Assembly (NCBI GenBank): GCA_964017045.1
Contig: OZ024802.1
Span: 26,352,293 to 26,416,292 of the forward strand
Length of the DNA: 64,000 nucleotides
From: Omphiscola glabra
Taxonomy: Eukaryota; Mollusca; Gastropoda; Lymnaeidae
Direction of reading: 5' to 3'
Under the pieces are notes generated by a model that saw only the letters and a program-made list of their open reading frames with translations, searched no databases and was not told the DNA's origin. This document shows positions 1 to 14,300 of the stretch, piece after piece. The position numbers and the translations under genes were made by a program. Each line of letters opens with the position of its first letter. The stretch's first letter is position 1.

Positions 1-1165
1 ATGTGAATTCATTGATAGAATATTAAAGTATGAAATTTTCTTATGTTATATTGTAACTACATCTGTTACATGGATTTAATCAAAATAGCGAGAGTTTTTT
101 AGTTTTCTCACAATTCACCATAAAATGTATATATACATATATATAATGACGATTGAGTGCTTTTATTGCGCTTGTGTCTATGCGACTTTAGCATACTCAC
201 AGCATTACGATATTCTATAAATCTATTTAATGGAAAAAAAATATATCAAAGTTAAATTAATTGGAAAATATAATTATTGTAGGCCTACATTTCACATGCA
301 CCCTTACAAAGAACATGTTCTTCAGTGTACCATGTATTGGTAAATGCAATTTCATTAACGTATCTATTTTTAGCGAGACTAATTGATAACAATTGTCCTA
401 CTCTTTTTAACTCCACCATTTTTAGGAAATCCTCAATTTCAGGAAAAGAGATCTTAATAAACAAAAAAGGACAGGGGTGGTTTTATTAGTGTGCGCGCGT
501 GTTTGTTTGAGTTTTAAAAGTTACCCCGACCACCTTAACAGCAAAATGGACGCAGTCGATTAATGCAGCCATTTGTTTGAACACGTTGGCTCTGGTCGCA
601 GATCGCGCGACCCGTCATTTCTTGGCTTATTGACACGGTCCCAGCACTGACCAGCAGGTAATCCTGACCCACGCACCTTATCTAAGGGAATTCGATGGTG
701 TTTACGGCCTTTCGGATCGTAAGGGTAATCCGGACGCGTGATGGGATTATGGGGGTGGGGGGATGGGGGGGCCGTCGTTCTATAATGACGTGATAAGAAG
801 TAAATTTGAACGTCCCTTTGTATTATAATATACGAACTAAATGTTGTCGTTTTTTTTAAAAAAAGGAATGTGCTAAAGGGCTGAAGGGGGTGGGGGAGTC
901 AGGTCGTTGATTGATGGACAGGATGATGTTCAAAGGCGCGTGGCAGACAGGCGCGGGGAGAGAGGTTGGGCTTGATTCTGAGACCCGCTCAGTGACAGCC
1001 GTCCTGTGGTAGGTGGACCTGGGGTACAACCCTCTTTTTAAAAGTATATTTTTTTTTAAAAATCCTTTGGTTGGTTACAACTTTGTGAATGGAGACGGAA
1101 AAGTCTTGGAGTGATAGCCCCGCGGTGTTTACATCGGGTCCTCATTTCTGGTGTTTTTCATGACC
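1..1165. other. Intergenic sequence upstream of the sFRP gene
   Basis: No convincing coding exon or recognisable repeat was found here. The left part is AT-rich. From about 540 to 1,160 the base composition is more mixed, with CpG-containing stretches, which would suit a proximal promoter region of the gene starting near 1,200. This is inference only. Confidence 0.4.
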
Positions 1166-1171
1166 GGAGTA

Positions 1172-1178
1172 TATAAAT
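1172..1178 (+). promoter_or_regulatory. TATA box, candidate core promoter of the sFRP gene
   Basis: The sequence gtatataaatg contains a good TATA match (tataaat). A start site about 25-30 bp downstream would fall near 1,200-1,205, around ggacagtgat. That would give a 5' untranslated region of about 720 bp before the ATG at 1,923 with no extra intron needed. The assignment rests only on the motif and its position. Confidence 0.4.
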
Positions 1179-1922
1179 GTTGTGTTGCCCGGGCGTCGGA
1201 CAGTGATTTGAAAACATATTGATTTCTCGAGGCAAGTTAACGAGTTCTTTGACTTAAGACGAAAGCTCTACTTCAGATTAATTTTGATGGTGTTGAATTG
1301 GTTGTTTAAGTCGACCGCCCGACTGCATTAACCTTTACGATTTCTTCATCGATCGTGCGCACCGTGGACTGCTCTGTGTACGGATGACTGCTCAGTGTAC
1401 GGAGCACTGCTCTTACGAGAATCAAAGCGATCTTATTAGAAGAAAAAATTGAAGTGTTATATTCGACTTCGAATCAAATAAAATGATTTTAATACACTAC
1501 TGAAAAACAGGACGATTGATTAATATAATTTTTTTTTTGTTGTTGTTGATATAGTTGCTTCAAAAATACTCGACGAGACATGATTACCGCGGTAATGGAT
1601 CTTCTAGAGATGGGTTGAACTTTTCTGTCATCATGTTCATTTTATTTCAAAATGCCATTTTCTCTTAAATTTTTACTATAACCTTCTCTCAATTCTGTAG
1701 AGTTTAAGTAAGCAAGTTTTATCGAGAAAGATTTATTTTTTTCAAATTCTAATGTATTTTTTTTTTTTTTTTTAAATTGACGTAAAAAAAGACCCTCGAA
1801 ATTCTATTATTGGTAAATGAAGTTCGTTCCTGTTCATCTCTGCTCGGCAAAGTTGTTGTCCGCGAATTCATTGAGATCATCGTGCATATACTTTCAAGGC
1901 TAGACGGGTTGCTTCGCGAGCC

Positions 1923-2394
1923 ATGGCGTCGCTTTTAAACAGACCCGCCGCTGCGGTTGTGCTGACGTGCATGGTGGTGGCTGCACGCGCGTTCCTCGCG
2001 CGCATCGAACAGTGCGAGCCCATAGAGATACCCCGATGCCGGGCCATGCCGTACAACATGACCCAGATGCCGAACCTGCTGCACCACGGCACGCAGGAGA
2101 ACGCCAGGCTCGTGTTCGAGAAGTTCGAGGTCCTCCTGGACCAGCGGTGCAGCGACGTCCTCCTGTTCCTGCTCTGCTCGCTCCACGTCCCCATCTGCGC
2201 CGTCTCGCTCCAGCCCGAGGCCATACCCCCGTGCCGGAGCGTGTGCGAGAAGGCGCGAGCCGGATGCGAGCCCCTGATGAACTCGTACAACGTGTCGTGG
2301 CCCGACTCGCTGGAGTGCTCACGCCTGCCGAGATACGAACGGGGCGTGTGTGTCAGTCCAGAGGCATTTGTCAAGCCCACTCAGAAAAAGAAAG
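1923..2394 (+). CDS. sFRP exon 1: signal peptide and Frizzled CRD
   Basis: The ATG opens an in-frame hydrophobic leader followed directly by the Frizzled domain. The exon ends aaaG|gtaagc in phase 1. It is GC-rich (strong third-position G/C) against AT-rich flanks, as expected for a real exon. Potential N-glycosylation sites are NMT and NVS. Open frames on the other strand here are shadows. Confidence 0.95.
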
Positions 2395-5300
2395 GTAAGC
2401 CAAATATATGTTGTGGCCGTCTCCAATAATTAACTCCCCCTATCAGATGCTAGCTGAGCCTTTGATGAAGCGTATAAACAAAAACATCACTTCCCTTATA
2501 AATAGTCTATCTGGTTAAGGCTAACGCTAAGAGATTGGCCCATGACGTTAGGTTTAGGGATAGATTTAGGGTTCAGGTTAGGTTTAGGGATAGATTTAGG
2601 GTTCATGTTAGGTTTAGGGATAGATTTAGTGTTCAGGTTAGGTTTAAGGATACATTTAGGAAAAAATTTTCATTATTTTTTAAACGTTTTATTCTTAATT
2701 TTACGGGTCACGGCAATCAAGTTGGCTGCCATGGTAAAAAAACGCGGTGCTATCTCTTTGCATTTACCAAAAGTTGCTAAACAGCCTTATTATTGACGAT
2801 GTTTGTGCAATCTCTGGGAACCTTAATGCTTGGCGCCACTTCGAAACACCTATTTCCGATAAATTTTGACAATTAAAAACTTTGAATGTCAGCAATAATT
2901 AACACTGCTGACAAGAGTAGCACAGACGCAGCTATAACACGCTTGGACCAACACTCAATAGGGCTGGTTGTTTAGGCGCTACAGTCAGTGTGTACCTCTG
3001 GGGAAGGATGGATCTCTCTTTTCGCGGTGACGGAACTCGGTGCCTGCTAAGCGATAGATGTCAATGACACTGTCTCGATCAACAGTCTTGCTGGCCAATG
3101 GCGGTTTTTTAAAAATATATATACCATGACTTGGTCACATTGGAGATATTAGATTTATTTGTAAATGCGAAGAGATAGCACCGCGTTTTTTACCATGGCC
3201 GCCAACTTGATTGCCGTGACCTGTAAAATTAAGAATAAAACGTTTAAAAATAATGAAAAAATGTCCTAAATGTATCCCTAAACCTAACCTGAACCCTAAA
3301 TGTTTTTCAAACGAAGTCACGGTGCTATCTCTTCGCATTAGCCGAGTTATTTCTATTGCGTAAAAAAACCCCAACTAATTATTTGTTAAATAAACTATAC
3401 AAAAAAATATTCTAAAAAATATTTAAAACATAACGCTGCAATTCTATTTATGAATTATAAAAAAGTGCAAGATTATCATTAGACACTAATAATGCATAAT
3501 TATAAGAGGACTGGAAGCAGTCAGTATATACATTTTACGGTAACGCGCTGTTAGTAAATTCGAGAACCCGGTGCATCTACGAGGCTTGGGGCGGGGGAAC
3601 GAGAGGCCGGGCGTAGGGTGGTGGGTGACAGAAAGACCAAGCTAACCTCTGTAACGGTGTATAAACTGACATGATATTACGTATACATCTGGAACACGTT
3701 TTCACAAATGACTTTTAGAAATAATTAGTAAACAAAAAATGTATCCCCCCCCCCCCCCCCCCAAAAAAATAATTAAAAAATATTAAACTTTTTTCAGAGT
3801 AAGGGTACTAACGTTCCGCACATCGGCGCCCGCATGTAGTGGCGCTTGCCTCCCCCCCCCCCCGCCCCTGGAATGATTTATTAAAAAAAAATTAGACAGA
3901 ACTAGACAAAAAAAATGTATTAAAGTAAAGAGAAGATAAAGAGAAAGTAACTAAGCTGATGCTGATCTCGTTTTACTGAGTAATTATTTTTATATTTTCT
4001 ATATTAATTAGTTTGACAAAGTTTTATCCGGCTGTCAGGTATGCCTTACTAGTTTTGCTAACATTACCAGCAACAACATGTACGGTGGAGCGATCGTTCA
4101 GCACATTTCGTCGTGTAAATCATGGCTTACATCTACAATGTCAGTTGAACTTCTGTCAGGGTTGTGCATGTTAAGCGTACACAGAGACAAAGTGAACTGC
4201 AACAAAAGAGACTATATGGACACAATTGGAGATATGTTTGGTAGCGATAACAGACGACTCCAGTTCTTGTTTAAAGAATACATTTTATTTTAAATTTATT
4301 TTGTAATATTTTTTGTTATATACTTATACATGTATTGTGTTAATTAAAAATGTATTGCTACAGTATGCCCTTCATTACTACAGTGTCTTGTCCGTTCGTT
4401 CACCATACAAATACGCTACAGTAAATTAAAACGACATTAAAACATTACTAAAAATATTTTGCCCCCTCCCCCAGAAAATATTTTGTCCCCCCACTTGAAA
4501 ATATTTCCCTCCCCCCACCTAGAAAATTTTCTGCGGGCGCTTATGGTTCCGCATACCATTTCTCAGTTCCAATCCACCACTTCCTGTTTCCACCTCTCCG
4601 ATGTAAGTGTTGCTTGTATGGAATCGGTACCATGTGTATTCTAGTTCACAGTTCTAATCCACCACTTCCTGTTTCTACCTCTCCGATGTAAGTGTTGCTT
4701 GTATGGAATCGGTACCATGTGTATTCTAGTTCACAGTTCTAATCCACCACTTCCTGTTTCTACCTCTCCCATGTAAGTGTTGCTTGTATGGAATCGGTAC
4801 CATGTGTATTCTAGTTCACAGTTCTAATCCACCACTTCCTGTTTCTACCTCTCCGATGTAAATGTTGCTTGTATGGAATCGGTACCATGTGTATTCTAGT
4901 TCACAGTTCTAATCCACCACTTCCTGTTTCCACCTCTCCCATGTAAGTGTTGCTTGTATGGAATCGGTACCATGTGTATTCTAGTTCACAGTTCTAATCC
5001 ACCACTTCCTGTTTCCACCTATACGATGTAAGTGTTACTTGTATGGAATCAGTACCTCTCACTCAGTGCCCACAAACAATGGAATTCTCTTCCACTACAC
5101 ATCAGCAATATACCAACCATCACAGCCTTCAAAACTGCAATCAAAACACATCTCTTTAAACTTTACTCTCCTGACTGATTCCCCCCTCTGACCGATACAC
5201 GATACTGCCTGGGTGCCGTCCATGGCTTGGCATTTAAAAAAGTTATGGAGTTGTTGGGCGAATACACATTTACTTTGTTTTATTTAATTAATGTATGTTA

Positions 5301-8300
5301 ATTTTTAAGTTCATAATTATTTTTGTTAAATTGTATGTACAGCGTGGTGAGCCCAGCGGATGTTGGGGTACTACGCTATAAAGAACTTCTTATAATAACA
5401 ATAATAATAATATTCTAGTTTCTAATTACCGTTGTGCGCTAGTTAAGAAAACATGACTACACCATAGGTGGAGTTAAGAAGTCATCTAGAGGTAGAGTCA
5501 GATAGTCTGATAGAGGTAGAAGAAGAAGGTAGCCCTCCATCGGCACAGCCAGACAGTCCGCTAGCTTTAGAGTCAGGTTGACCGCTAAGAGGTTAAAAGA
5601 TTGTCCACTAGAAGTAGAGTCAAGGAGTTCGCTAGAAGTAGAGTCAGGTAGTCCGCTACAGGACGAGTCAGGCTGTCCGCTACAGGACGAGTGAGGTAGT
5701 CCGCTACAGGACGAGTCAGACTGTCCGCTACAGGACGAGTGAGGTAGTCCGCTACAGGTCGAGTCAGGCTGTCCGCTACAGGACGATTGAGGCAGTCCGC
5801 TACAGGACGATTGAGGCAGTCCGCTACAGAACCAGTGAGGTAGTCCGCTACAGGACAAGTGAGGCAGTCCGCTACAGAACGAGTGAAGTAGTCCGCTACA
5901 GGATAAGTGAGGCAGTCCGCTACAGGACGAGTGGTGCAGTCCGCTACAGGACGAGTTAGGTAGTCCGCTAAAGGACGAGTCAGGCTGTCCGCTACAGGAC
6001 GAGTGAGGTAGTCCGCTACAGGACGAGTCGGGCTGTCCGCTAAGGGTAAGAGATAAGGTGGCCGTCTCCATTTCGCTGGTGAATCCTGCTGTATTTAGTT
6101 TTTGTTTATGAGGCAGGCTGCTTGGAGAGTACAGTAACGACCCTGTGTAATGAGATGCCATGCTGGCTTACGTAATCAAGTATCTTGTGAATCTCCCCGA
6201 TGTGTGACTTCTTACCCCCCCCCCCGTTCTCCAACCACCCCAACCCCCAAAAATAATTATAGAAAGGTTATGTTTGTGTTAGTTTATTTTGCCGGCACCA
6301 ACATCACAAAACCCATGCATAACATGATATTTAAACAAAATATTTTGTTTAGGGTAATTGAAATGTCAGAGCTTTTCCTGTATTTTCTCTTTCACTTTAC
6401 AATATAATAAAAGTAATTAATATGTTAGCTTTTGTATATGTATTCGGACCTGGCGCCGTCCTATCCCCAAGCGCTCATGACGCCTTATGTACCCACTAGA
6501 CAACTCCGCTCATCCGATAGTGGAAAACTCTCGATACCGCGTGTTCGCCTTGAAACTTACGGAAAGCGCACATTCGCATTTGCTGGCCCAACCATTTAGA
6601 ACACTCTTCCTGACGCTCTCAAAAAACAGCCAGACGCTGGAGTCCTTAAAAACAAATTTAAAAACTCATCTATTTCGCAAACACCTGCTGGAATGATGTT
6701 GTCTACCATCTTTTCCAGCTTGTTATTATCTCCCAGCTTAGTTTTTGTACCGCGCTTCGAGCCTTTGGGGATGAAGCGTGATTTTTCAAATAAACTTTAT
6801 TATTATTATTATTATTATTATTATGTGTAGCAAGGATTGCGATGGACGCTTCAGGGGGTTCTCAAAGACGGTATCGATGTTTTTAGGGTTTATTCTTGCT
6901 CGTCGAAACTATCATCAAAATAGATTAACTCTCTATGTAACAATGTCACCAACGCTACCAGATGGCGCAGATTTCACTCAATCTAAATCCGCGTTAACTG
7001 CATTTGCAAGTGCGTTTTATTTTGGTGTGTAATATTTTCTTTTGTGTTTTATGGGAATCTTTCAATTTTAAAAATATTGTTTTAAGACTTCGGTAGAAAA
7101 AAAAAAAGGGGGGGGGGTGAAATATTAGAATATTGTTATAGTTCAGAGGCGTGAAAAAGTTGTGCAGCGGTGTACCTAGGGTGGGCGGGGGCAATAATTG
7201 TTATTCTTATAAGGTGCGTTAGCTGAGTTCATGTTTTGTCAAGTACCTTAAGTTGACGGGAAGTCCACGCATAGCAACCACCATTGTTTGACGGGCTATA
7301 GCAAGTATATATAATTTTTAAAAAAAAACTGAAACGGTGTGTCGCGGAACTGTAACAATATGTAACAATTTGTAACCAATTGTAACCATATGTAACAATT
7401 TGTAATCATTTGTAACCATTTGTAACCATTTGTAACAATTTGTAACCATATGTAACCATTTGTAACCATTGGTTTAATTTTATGAACATTATAAAAAAAT
7501 TTGGAAACAGCTGGGTTAGCCTTAAAAACAGGAAAACCAAATTTTATGTTGTTTTTTTTTTGGTTTTTTGTGTGTGTGTCTTCTATTTCTCGTATAAACG
7601 ATGTGTTTATTTTCAAATACATAATTCCACCAATTTTATGTTGCACTTGAATATTTATACATTTGAGAATTTCTATCCTTGAATATTCCCACGCTTGGAT
7701 ATTTCTTTATTTTAACATAAATCCAGTTGGTCACAGTTTATGCTCCACATTTTATTTCTACATCGTGACACGAGACGGCTCGATTCCACTCGCAGAAAAA
7801 AATGAAATGAGACAATCTGTTCATAAGTAGAGCATCGAAAATTGGATAATTTAGATTTAAACCATAGAGAAAAAAAAAAGAAAAGATAATATTCCATTAG
7901 AAACTCAGATGCAAGTTTACTTAATATAAAATCTAAATAACTGATTTGAATGTGTACCTTGTGTATCCATAATTATAAACTTAACATAATATATTGTTCA
8001 ATTTACTCAAATTGTATATCATTAATCTTTATAATGTGGCAAAAAAATTTGTATCCTTGTGTAGCCAATAATTGAAACTGAACATATATCGTTTAATTTA
8101 CACGAATTGTTTGTATATGATTAATCTATAAAATGTGGATATTATTTTTCTTCTTTTTAAAATATTTATATATATTGCAAGTTGTGATTAGTATGGTTAA
8201 AGAACCGTTCCATAACACGCCGGAGACGCGATCTCGAAATCTCTTTGCATGTTTATTTCGTTATTTGTTTATTTCCAAATTATATTTTTTAGCTTAGAAT

Positions 8301-11300
8301 TTTTAGATGTGATTTGCCTACATAAAACTAAAATCTAATCTTGAAGTGGTGGAAGTTAACAAAATAATATCAACAAATAAATGAAATAAGTTGAAAATTT
8401 TCTTTAAAAGCTTCTCCAATTTCGGACAGACAAATCAAGTCAGAACTTCAAGTTTTTCATTTTTAAGTAATCCGAAATAACATCAGAATAACCTCATTAT
8501 TTAAATGGAAAAAGCCCCCGCCCCCAAATGTTACCGATTTAAAAATAGTCTCCAGGCTTTTCGTCTAATCCTACACAGACAGTTAGAGATATCTAATTTC
8601 GAATAAATTTCTCTTAAGGCCCCAACTAGCACCCCACTTCTTTTGTCTAAAACTAGGGATGATCCACCGTCTTGGATTTCCGAACATTGCCGAATCCTGA
8701 TTTTGATACGGCTCGGATTTAGTCGAATTTATTTCGTTTTGCGGGTGGCCTGTCTTGTCCTCGTCTATGTGGAATGTACAGAAGAAAATAAATGGGGTGG
8801 GGGTTGGGGTGTGGATGTGGAGGAGGACGGGCATCAAATGGTTTCTTTGAGTGGAACAAAGGGACTTAATTTATGACTTTCCAGCGTTGCTGAACATTTT
8901 ACGATCCGTTGTTATCCTGCTGTTGCTTCTCTCCCCCTTCCCCCTATTTGTGGACTTGATTTCGGCGGCTGGTTGAAACCGAAGAACGCACTCCCACCGG
9001 CTGACGCCATGATGACTGTTGTTGTGGTAGATTTCTGGGATTTCTTAACATCTGGATTGTTATACAATAAGCCCAGGGATTCCCATCCTAATAGCCTTCT
9101 GGAGGCTGTTTAATAAGATTCAGAAGATCGTGATGCCGAAGCGCAAAACTTAACTTAACCAGGAAGTTACTACTGGATTTTAAAACGCTTTACTGGTCAG
9201 CTTAAAGGTAGGCCAATAATTGAGCAGAAGGCGTGGTTTAAAAACCTTTCTTATACTCTGCAGCCATTCCAAAATGTTCGAATAATTCTCTCACCCCTAA
9301 CAGATGTAACAATGCATTGTTAAATTGAAAAAAAAAGGCTTTTATTTGTTTACATTCATTGACAAAATAAAAGAGGTATGGCTTAGAATTTAAAAACCAA
9401 AAACATATATTAACTTTTAATGATCAATTAATTGCCGATGGCCTCTCTGTTCTTAAAATCACTTGTTCTCGCCCCCCCCCCCCCCCAAGGGCTGCGAGGA
9501 CAGCATATCGCTCAACTCTGATTTGAGGTGTTCACCCATTTAACTCAAGTCAACCTTTGCTGCCTACGTGTGACTCTGAACTAACAAATAGCCAGCAGCT
9601 ACAGTTTTTGAAACACTGAACGAAGACGACTAAGATGTATAGATATTTCAAATGAAAGCATCTTTTGTTTTCTATGACCAATGTTACTCGTAACGCGTAC
9701 AGGGTGTAGGCTGGTATCCTAATATTTTGCTAACATTTTCCACCCCCCCACCCTTTTTCCCCCTGTCGTGGTATTCGGAGGAAATTAAACAGTCCCTAAA
9801 CAAAATTGTTTTCGTATAAATCTTTTTTAAGGATTTTTTTGTTTGCATTTATGTCATTGTAGCAGCAGATGTGTGCTATGGGAAAGATTTGCATCGAGCT
9901 TAGTGCCTGAAAATTCGAATAGACCAGAGATATATTTAAAACCGATTACGTCACAAGTACAAAGCACATGGCAAGAGCAAAAGAATTAATGTCTACACCA
10001 AATAAGGCACCCACTGAACAAAACATATTTTCCTTTTAAAAAATATGTGAAAAAATTGTTTGTTGGTTTGTTGTTCTTGTTTTTTTTTATGGGGGTGGGG
10101 GAGCCTGGGGATTGGCGTGGCGCTAAAAAATTTATAGAAAGTATTGTCATCAGCAACGAGTCTATGAGCGAAGTTTCATTTCGATAGGATGACCGGAAGT
10201 GGGTCAATAAGCCGAAGATTTTGCCGCAAACAAACGAACAAGCGCGAAGTTTTTTATCAAAGTTTTAAAATATACTTTTGAAAACATTTGATCTGACCTA
10301 AAAAAAAATGTTTCTATTATGTAATAAAAAGGTATGTGCATATTTATAATATGCATTAAAGCATTAAAACAATATATGTCTTCTTAACTGATGAATACAA
10401 TAGCCCAAATTATTTATTTAAATTGTGCCCATCAATTAAAGCATAATGTAACTATTTTAAAAATTAATTGTGCTTTGTCGCAGCCCATCTCCCTTATTAG
10501 CGTTCATTACCTGTTGAGATCTCCTCTACTATTCAAGTATTAATGCGAAATAACCTTTCCACGGCAAGAAGTGTAAATGACGTCATCTACTTGAACGAGC
10601 CTCCTTATCAGTTCATAATCTCAAACCCCACAAAAAAAAAAAAAAAGGACTTAAGGTGTTTCCCCGGACTTCATAGTTGCGGGTAGATTTCTAATTGAAA
10701 CCCACCGGACAGATCCTTCACACATCTCGAAATACATCACATCAAGAGGATTATGTGGTCGCAAGTTGATTGAGCCTAGCCGTGAACGTGGTGGGTGCGG
10801 TTGTGAGGTGGGGGTGGTGTCGGGTGAGGGGTGGTGTCGGGAGTGGGGTTTCGCGGGAAGGGAGTCTTTAAAAATAAATTTTTGTTCTTGTTTTCCTTAG
10901 ACGTCAGCTGTGGGGACAATGTGTCAAACTGAATGACAAAATCAACAAGCCCCGTGTGTGTCCGTGCGTCCGACAATCCGGTTGTAATCCTTCGAATGTT
11001 TGTTCTGATCGACTTAGACTCATATCCCCCAGTGGTTCTCAGATTGTATTACGCGCACTACACATTCCACGGTTACCCCTTACCTGGATTTTTTAAAATA
11101 GATAAATAGAACAAAACCGACACCAAAAAGAGTGGGCACAACTGAGGACAGCTGGAGAGACTTGCCCAAGACTGGGATGCCTGGAGAGCCTTTGTTTGTG
11201 GCCTATGCCCCAGACGTGACGACAGGAGATGATGATGATGAGCTTAAAACCCTTTAACTTCAAAACTTGTGGTGTTAATAATTTTTTTTTCCAAAACTTC

Positions 11301-14300
11301 GATTAGTCTCTGTTCCGCTACAACACGCCATGTCGCCTCCAGAGACGAGTTTTTTGGATTCTCTTTGGCCCTCAGCAGGAGACAGAAATTATCGCTATAG
11401 TTATTTATTATCGTCTTCATCAAAAACGTTTGACATTTTCATCACAATCCACACCACCTTTTAACGTCTAAATATCAAACGTTATTGCTTATTATTTAAT
11501 GATGACACCCTTACGCTGTATGTAAATAACGCTCTATACACATCGGACTATTCATTTGCCGTGGTTCATGATTACAAGTTGCCGTTAAGGGATATGAGGC
11601 TATAGGCTGTGGTGGAAGCCTATAGCCGGTGATTCTAAATATGCAGCCCTGAGAAAGCTGCTCATAGGCAACCGTTTCGTCCCAGCTGCTTCGCGAACTA
11701 GTTGCGAGGGGGAAACCCACTGTAGAATCCCTCTTAGAGGGCGTCCAATGCTTCCCCGGGACGGTAGGGGGGAGATATTAGGACGTTAATTTACCGTCCC
11801 GGCCCCTAGGAGAGTGGACTGCGGACGCTTGAAACACATCGTTTTCGGTCGACCAGACGTCTCCGGGCGGGGGAGGCCTCCGTCAGCGAACTCGATCGAG
11901 CAGTTGCTGGTGGGGGCGTCCAACGTCCGGGGAGGTCTCTGACGTCTTCCCGCACGGCCCGGCGCCGGGGACACCCGGCGGCTGGCGGGTGTGGGTGGAC
12001 GCCAGGGAGGGCATTAGGAGCACAAGCTCGACGGCCCGCTGACGCCATTTCCTAATGAGATATTTGCCGTGGTTCCCCTACACCAGTGGTTCTCAACCTT
12101 CCTAATGCCGCGACCCCATCATCCCGTTGCTCATGATGTTGCGACCCCAAGCAACAAAATATTCCTAGCTACTTCATAACTTTAGAGTATATGTGTTTTA
12201 TGGTGGTCTTAGGCGAACACTGTCAAAGGGTCGTTTGACCCCCCCCCCCAAAGGGGTCCCGAACCTCAGATTTAGAACCGCTTTCCCTTACACTGATCGT
12301 AGTACACAGGTATAATGTGTGCCTGCAAAGTCTTCCCATGACTAGGATAAAAGGTGTTTTTTGGATGCAAGGGGCATTTAAGGCTTTTCTTTAGCATGCG
12401 CTTTCTCATGGCGTTGGCGCTGGCAGAACGTCTACTCTCTGGGGAGTGTGCTCCAAAACTGAAGTTCTCAGATCGTTGGCAGAATGTCTACTCTCTGAGG
12501 AGTGTGCTCCAAAACTGAAGTTCTCAGAGCGCTGGTAGAACGTCTACTCTCTGAGGAGTGTGCTCCAAAACTGAAGTTCTCAGAGCGCTGGCAGAACGTC
12601 TACTCTCTGATGATTGTGCTCCAAAACTGAAGTTCTCAGAGCGCTGGCAGAACGTCTACTCTCTGGGGAGTGTGCTCCAAAACTGAACTTGCGCAATCAA
12701 ATGCAAGTGGTTCTCATAAGTTCAGGTCAACGGTGTTATGCAATGCCCTGAGCTCTTTCCACACGCTGTGTGGAGATTCCCTTTCATTACATACGCTTAT
12801 GACTCACGGAACCACACTTGCGATTCGTCGGTGCTATGTGCTGGAGACACAAAAATGTTCACAGCCCTCAATTTTTTAAAATTTTTTTAGAACCGCTGAA
12901 GTGCGCAACCGACAGATCGGCTTGAAAACTATGAAATTTCAGGCTGATCTGCTGATAAGTACAGGAATGGGTTAAGATTTGTTTGTTGTCAACGCCATTA
13001 AGGTAATATCTCAGCGACCTCGTCAATGATCTGTTTGTAGGTTACTTTGACGTGGGCCTTAATCGCGAGTCAAATGTGGATTAGTAGTTAATGCACTTTT
13101 TCTTTTTTTTTTTTAAAAATCATGACTGAGAAGAAGATAATTTCGGATTCTGATCTTGGCTTTTTGTTGATGATTGGTGTGTGTTAGTCCCAGAGTTAAT
13201 CCAGGAGGCACAACAAGCAGCTTACATCCACATCCAGAAAGTGACGTTATGCTAACATTCGGCCTTTCATTTTGAATTTGCCCTTTATTGCCACGTCTGA
13301 TTCTACAATTTAGTAGAGATACCGCAGACCTGTTAACTCTTACGATTCTGGCGTACAATGTACGATTTTGAGGTGTATACATTTATATATACTGTATGGT
13401 TATTTTTTACTATTAAGATAATGTATTGAATGATTTTGTGATGATATTGTACGATTTTAAGACTTTAAGAGTAAACAGGTCTGATACCGATACTCTCAGA
13501 TGCTACTAATGGTTTTGGGCATGGCTTGACGAGATCTCTATATCAGCGGTTCCCAACTTGTGGGCCGCGACCCCTTGGGGGGAGGGGTCGCACGACCCTT
13601 TCCCAAGGGTCGCCTAAGACCATCTGAAATCACATATACTTATAGCTATGAAGAGTATCAACGAAAATAATTGTGTGGCTGTGAGTCGCCACGACATGAG
13701 AAACTGTATTAAAGGGTTGTGACATCAGGAAGGTTGAGAACCACTGCTCTATTTTTTTTATCTCTCTTTATTCTCTTTTTCTTTATTTATCTCTCTCTCT
13801 CTCTCTCTTTTCTTTCTTACTTTCTGTCTTTCTTTAACTTTCTTTCTTTCAAATTCTCTCTGCTCTTTCCGTTCATTCTTTCTCTCTTTTTTTTTTGTAC
13901 CTTTTGATTTCTTTCTTTCATTTTTTTATCTCCCTCTTTCTTTCATTTTTTGATCTCCCTCTTTCTTTCATTTTTTGATCTCCCTCTTTCTTTCATTTTT
14001 TTATCTCCCTCTTTCTTTCATTTTTTTATCTCCCTCTTTCTTTCATTTTTTTATCTCCCTCTTTCTTTCATTTTTTTATCTCCCTCTTTCTTTCATTTTT
14101 TTATCTCCCTCTTTCTTTCATTTTTTTATCTCCCTCTTTCTTTCATTTTTTTATCTCCCTCTTTCTTTCATTTTTTTTATCTCCCTCTTTCTTTCATTTT
14201 TTTATCTCCCTCTTTCTTTCATTTTTTTATCTCCCTCTTTCTTTCATTTTTTTATCTCCCTCTTTCTTTCATTTTTTATCTCCCTCTTTCTTTCATTTTT

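Noticed and set aside
1877..2398. Several open frames antisense to or out of frame with sFRP exon 1
   Set aside because: Shadows of a GC-rich coding exon. Only the frame from 1,923 encodes the Frizzled domain.
2540..2665. Interstitial telomere
   Set aside because: The repeat is a 30-bp unit with ttaggg-like pieces, not tandem TTAGGG, and it lies inside a foldback element.
5457..6161. 234-codon minus-strand frame with Ser/Cys-rich octapeptide repeats
   Set aside because: It is produced by a 24-bp minisatellite. There is no signal peptide, splice pattern or similarity outside the repeat. Transcript evidence would be needed to revive it.
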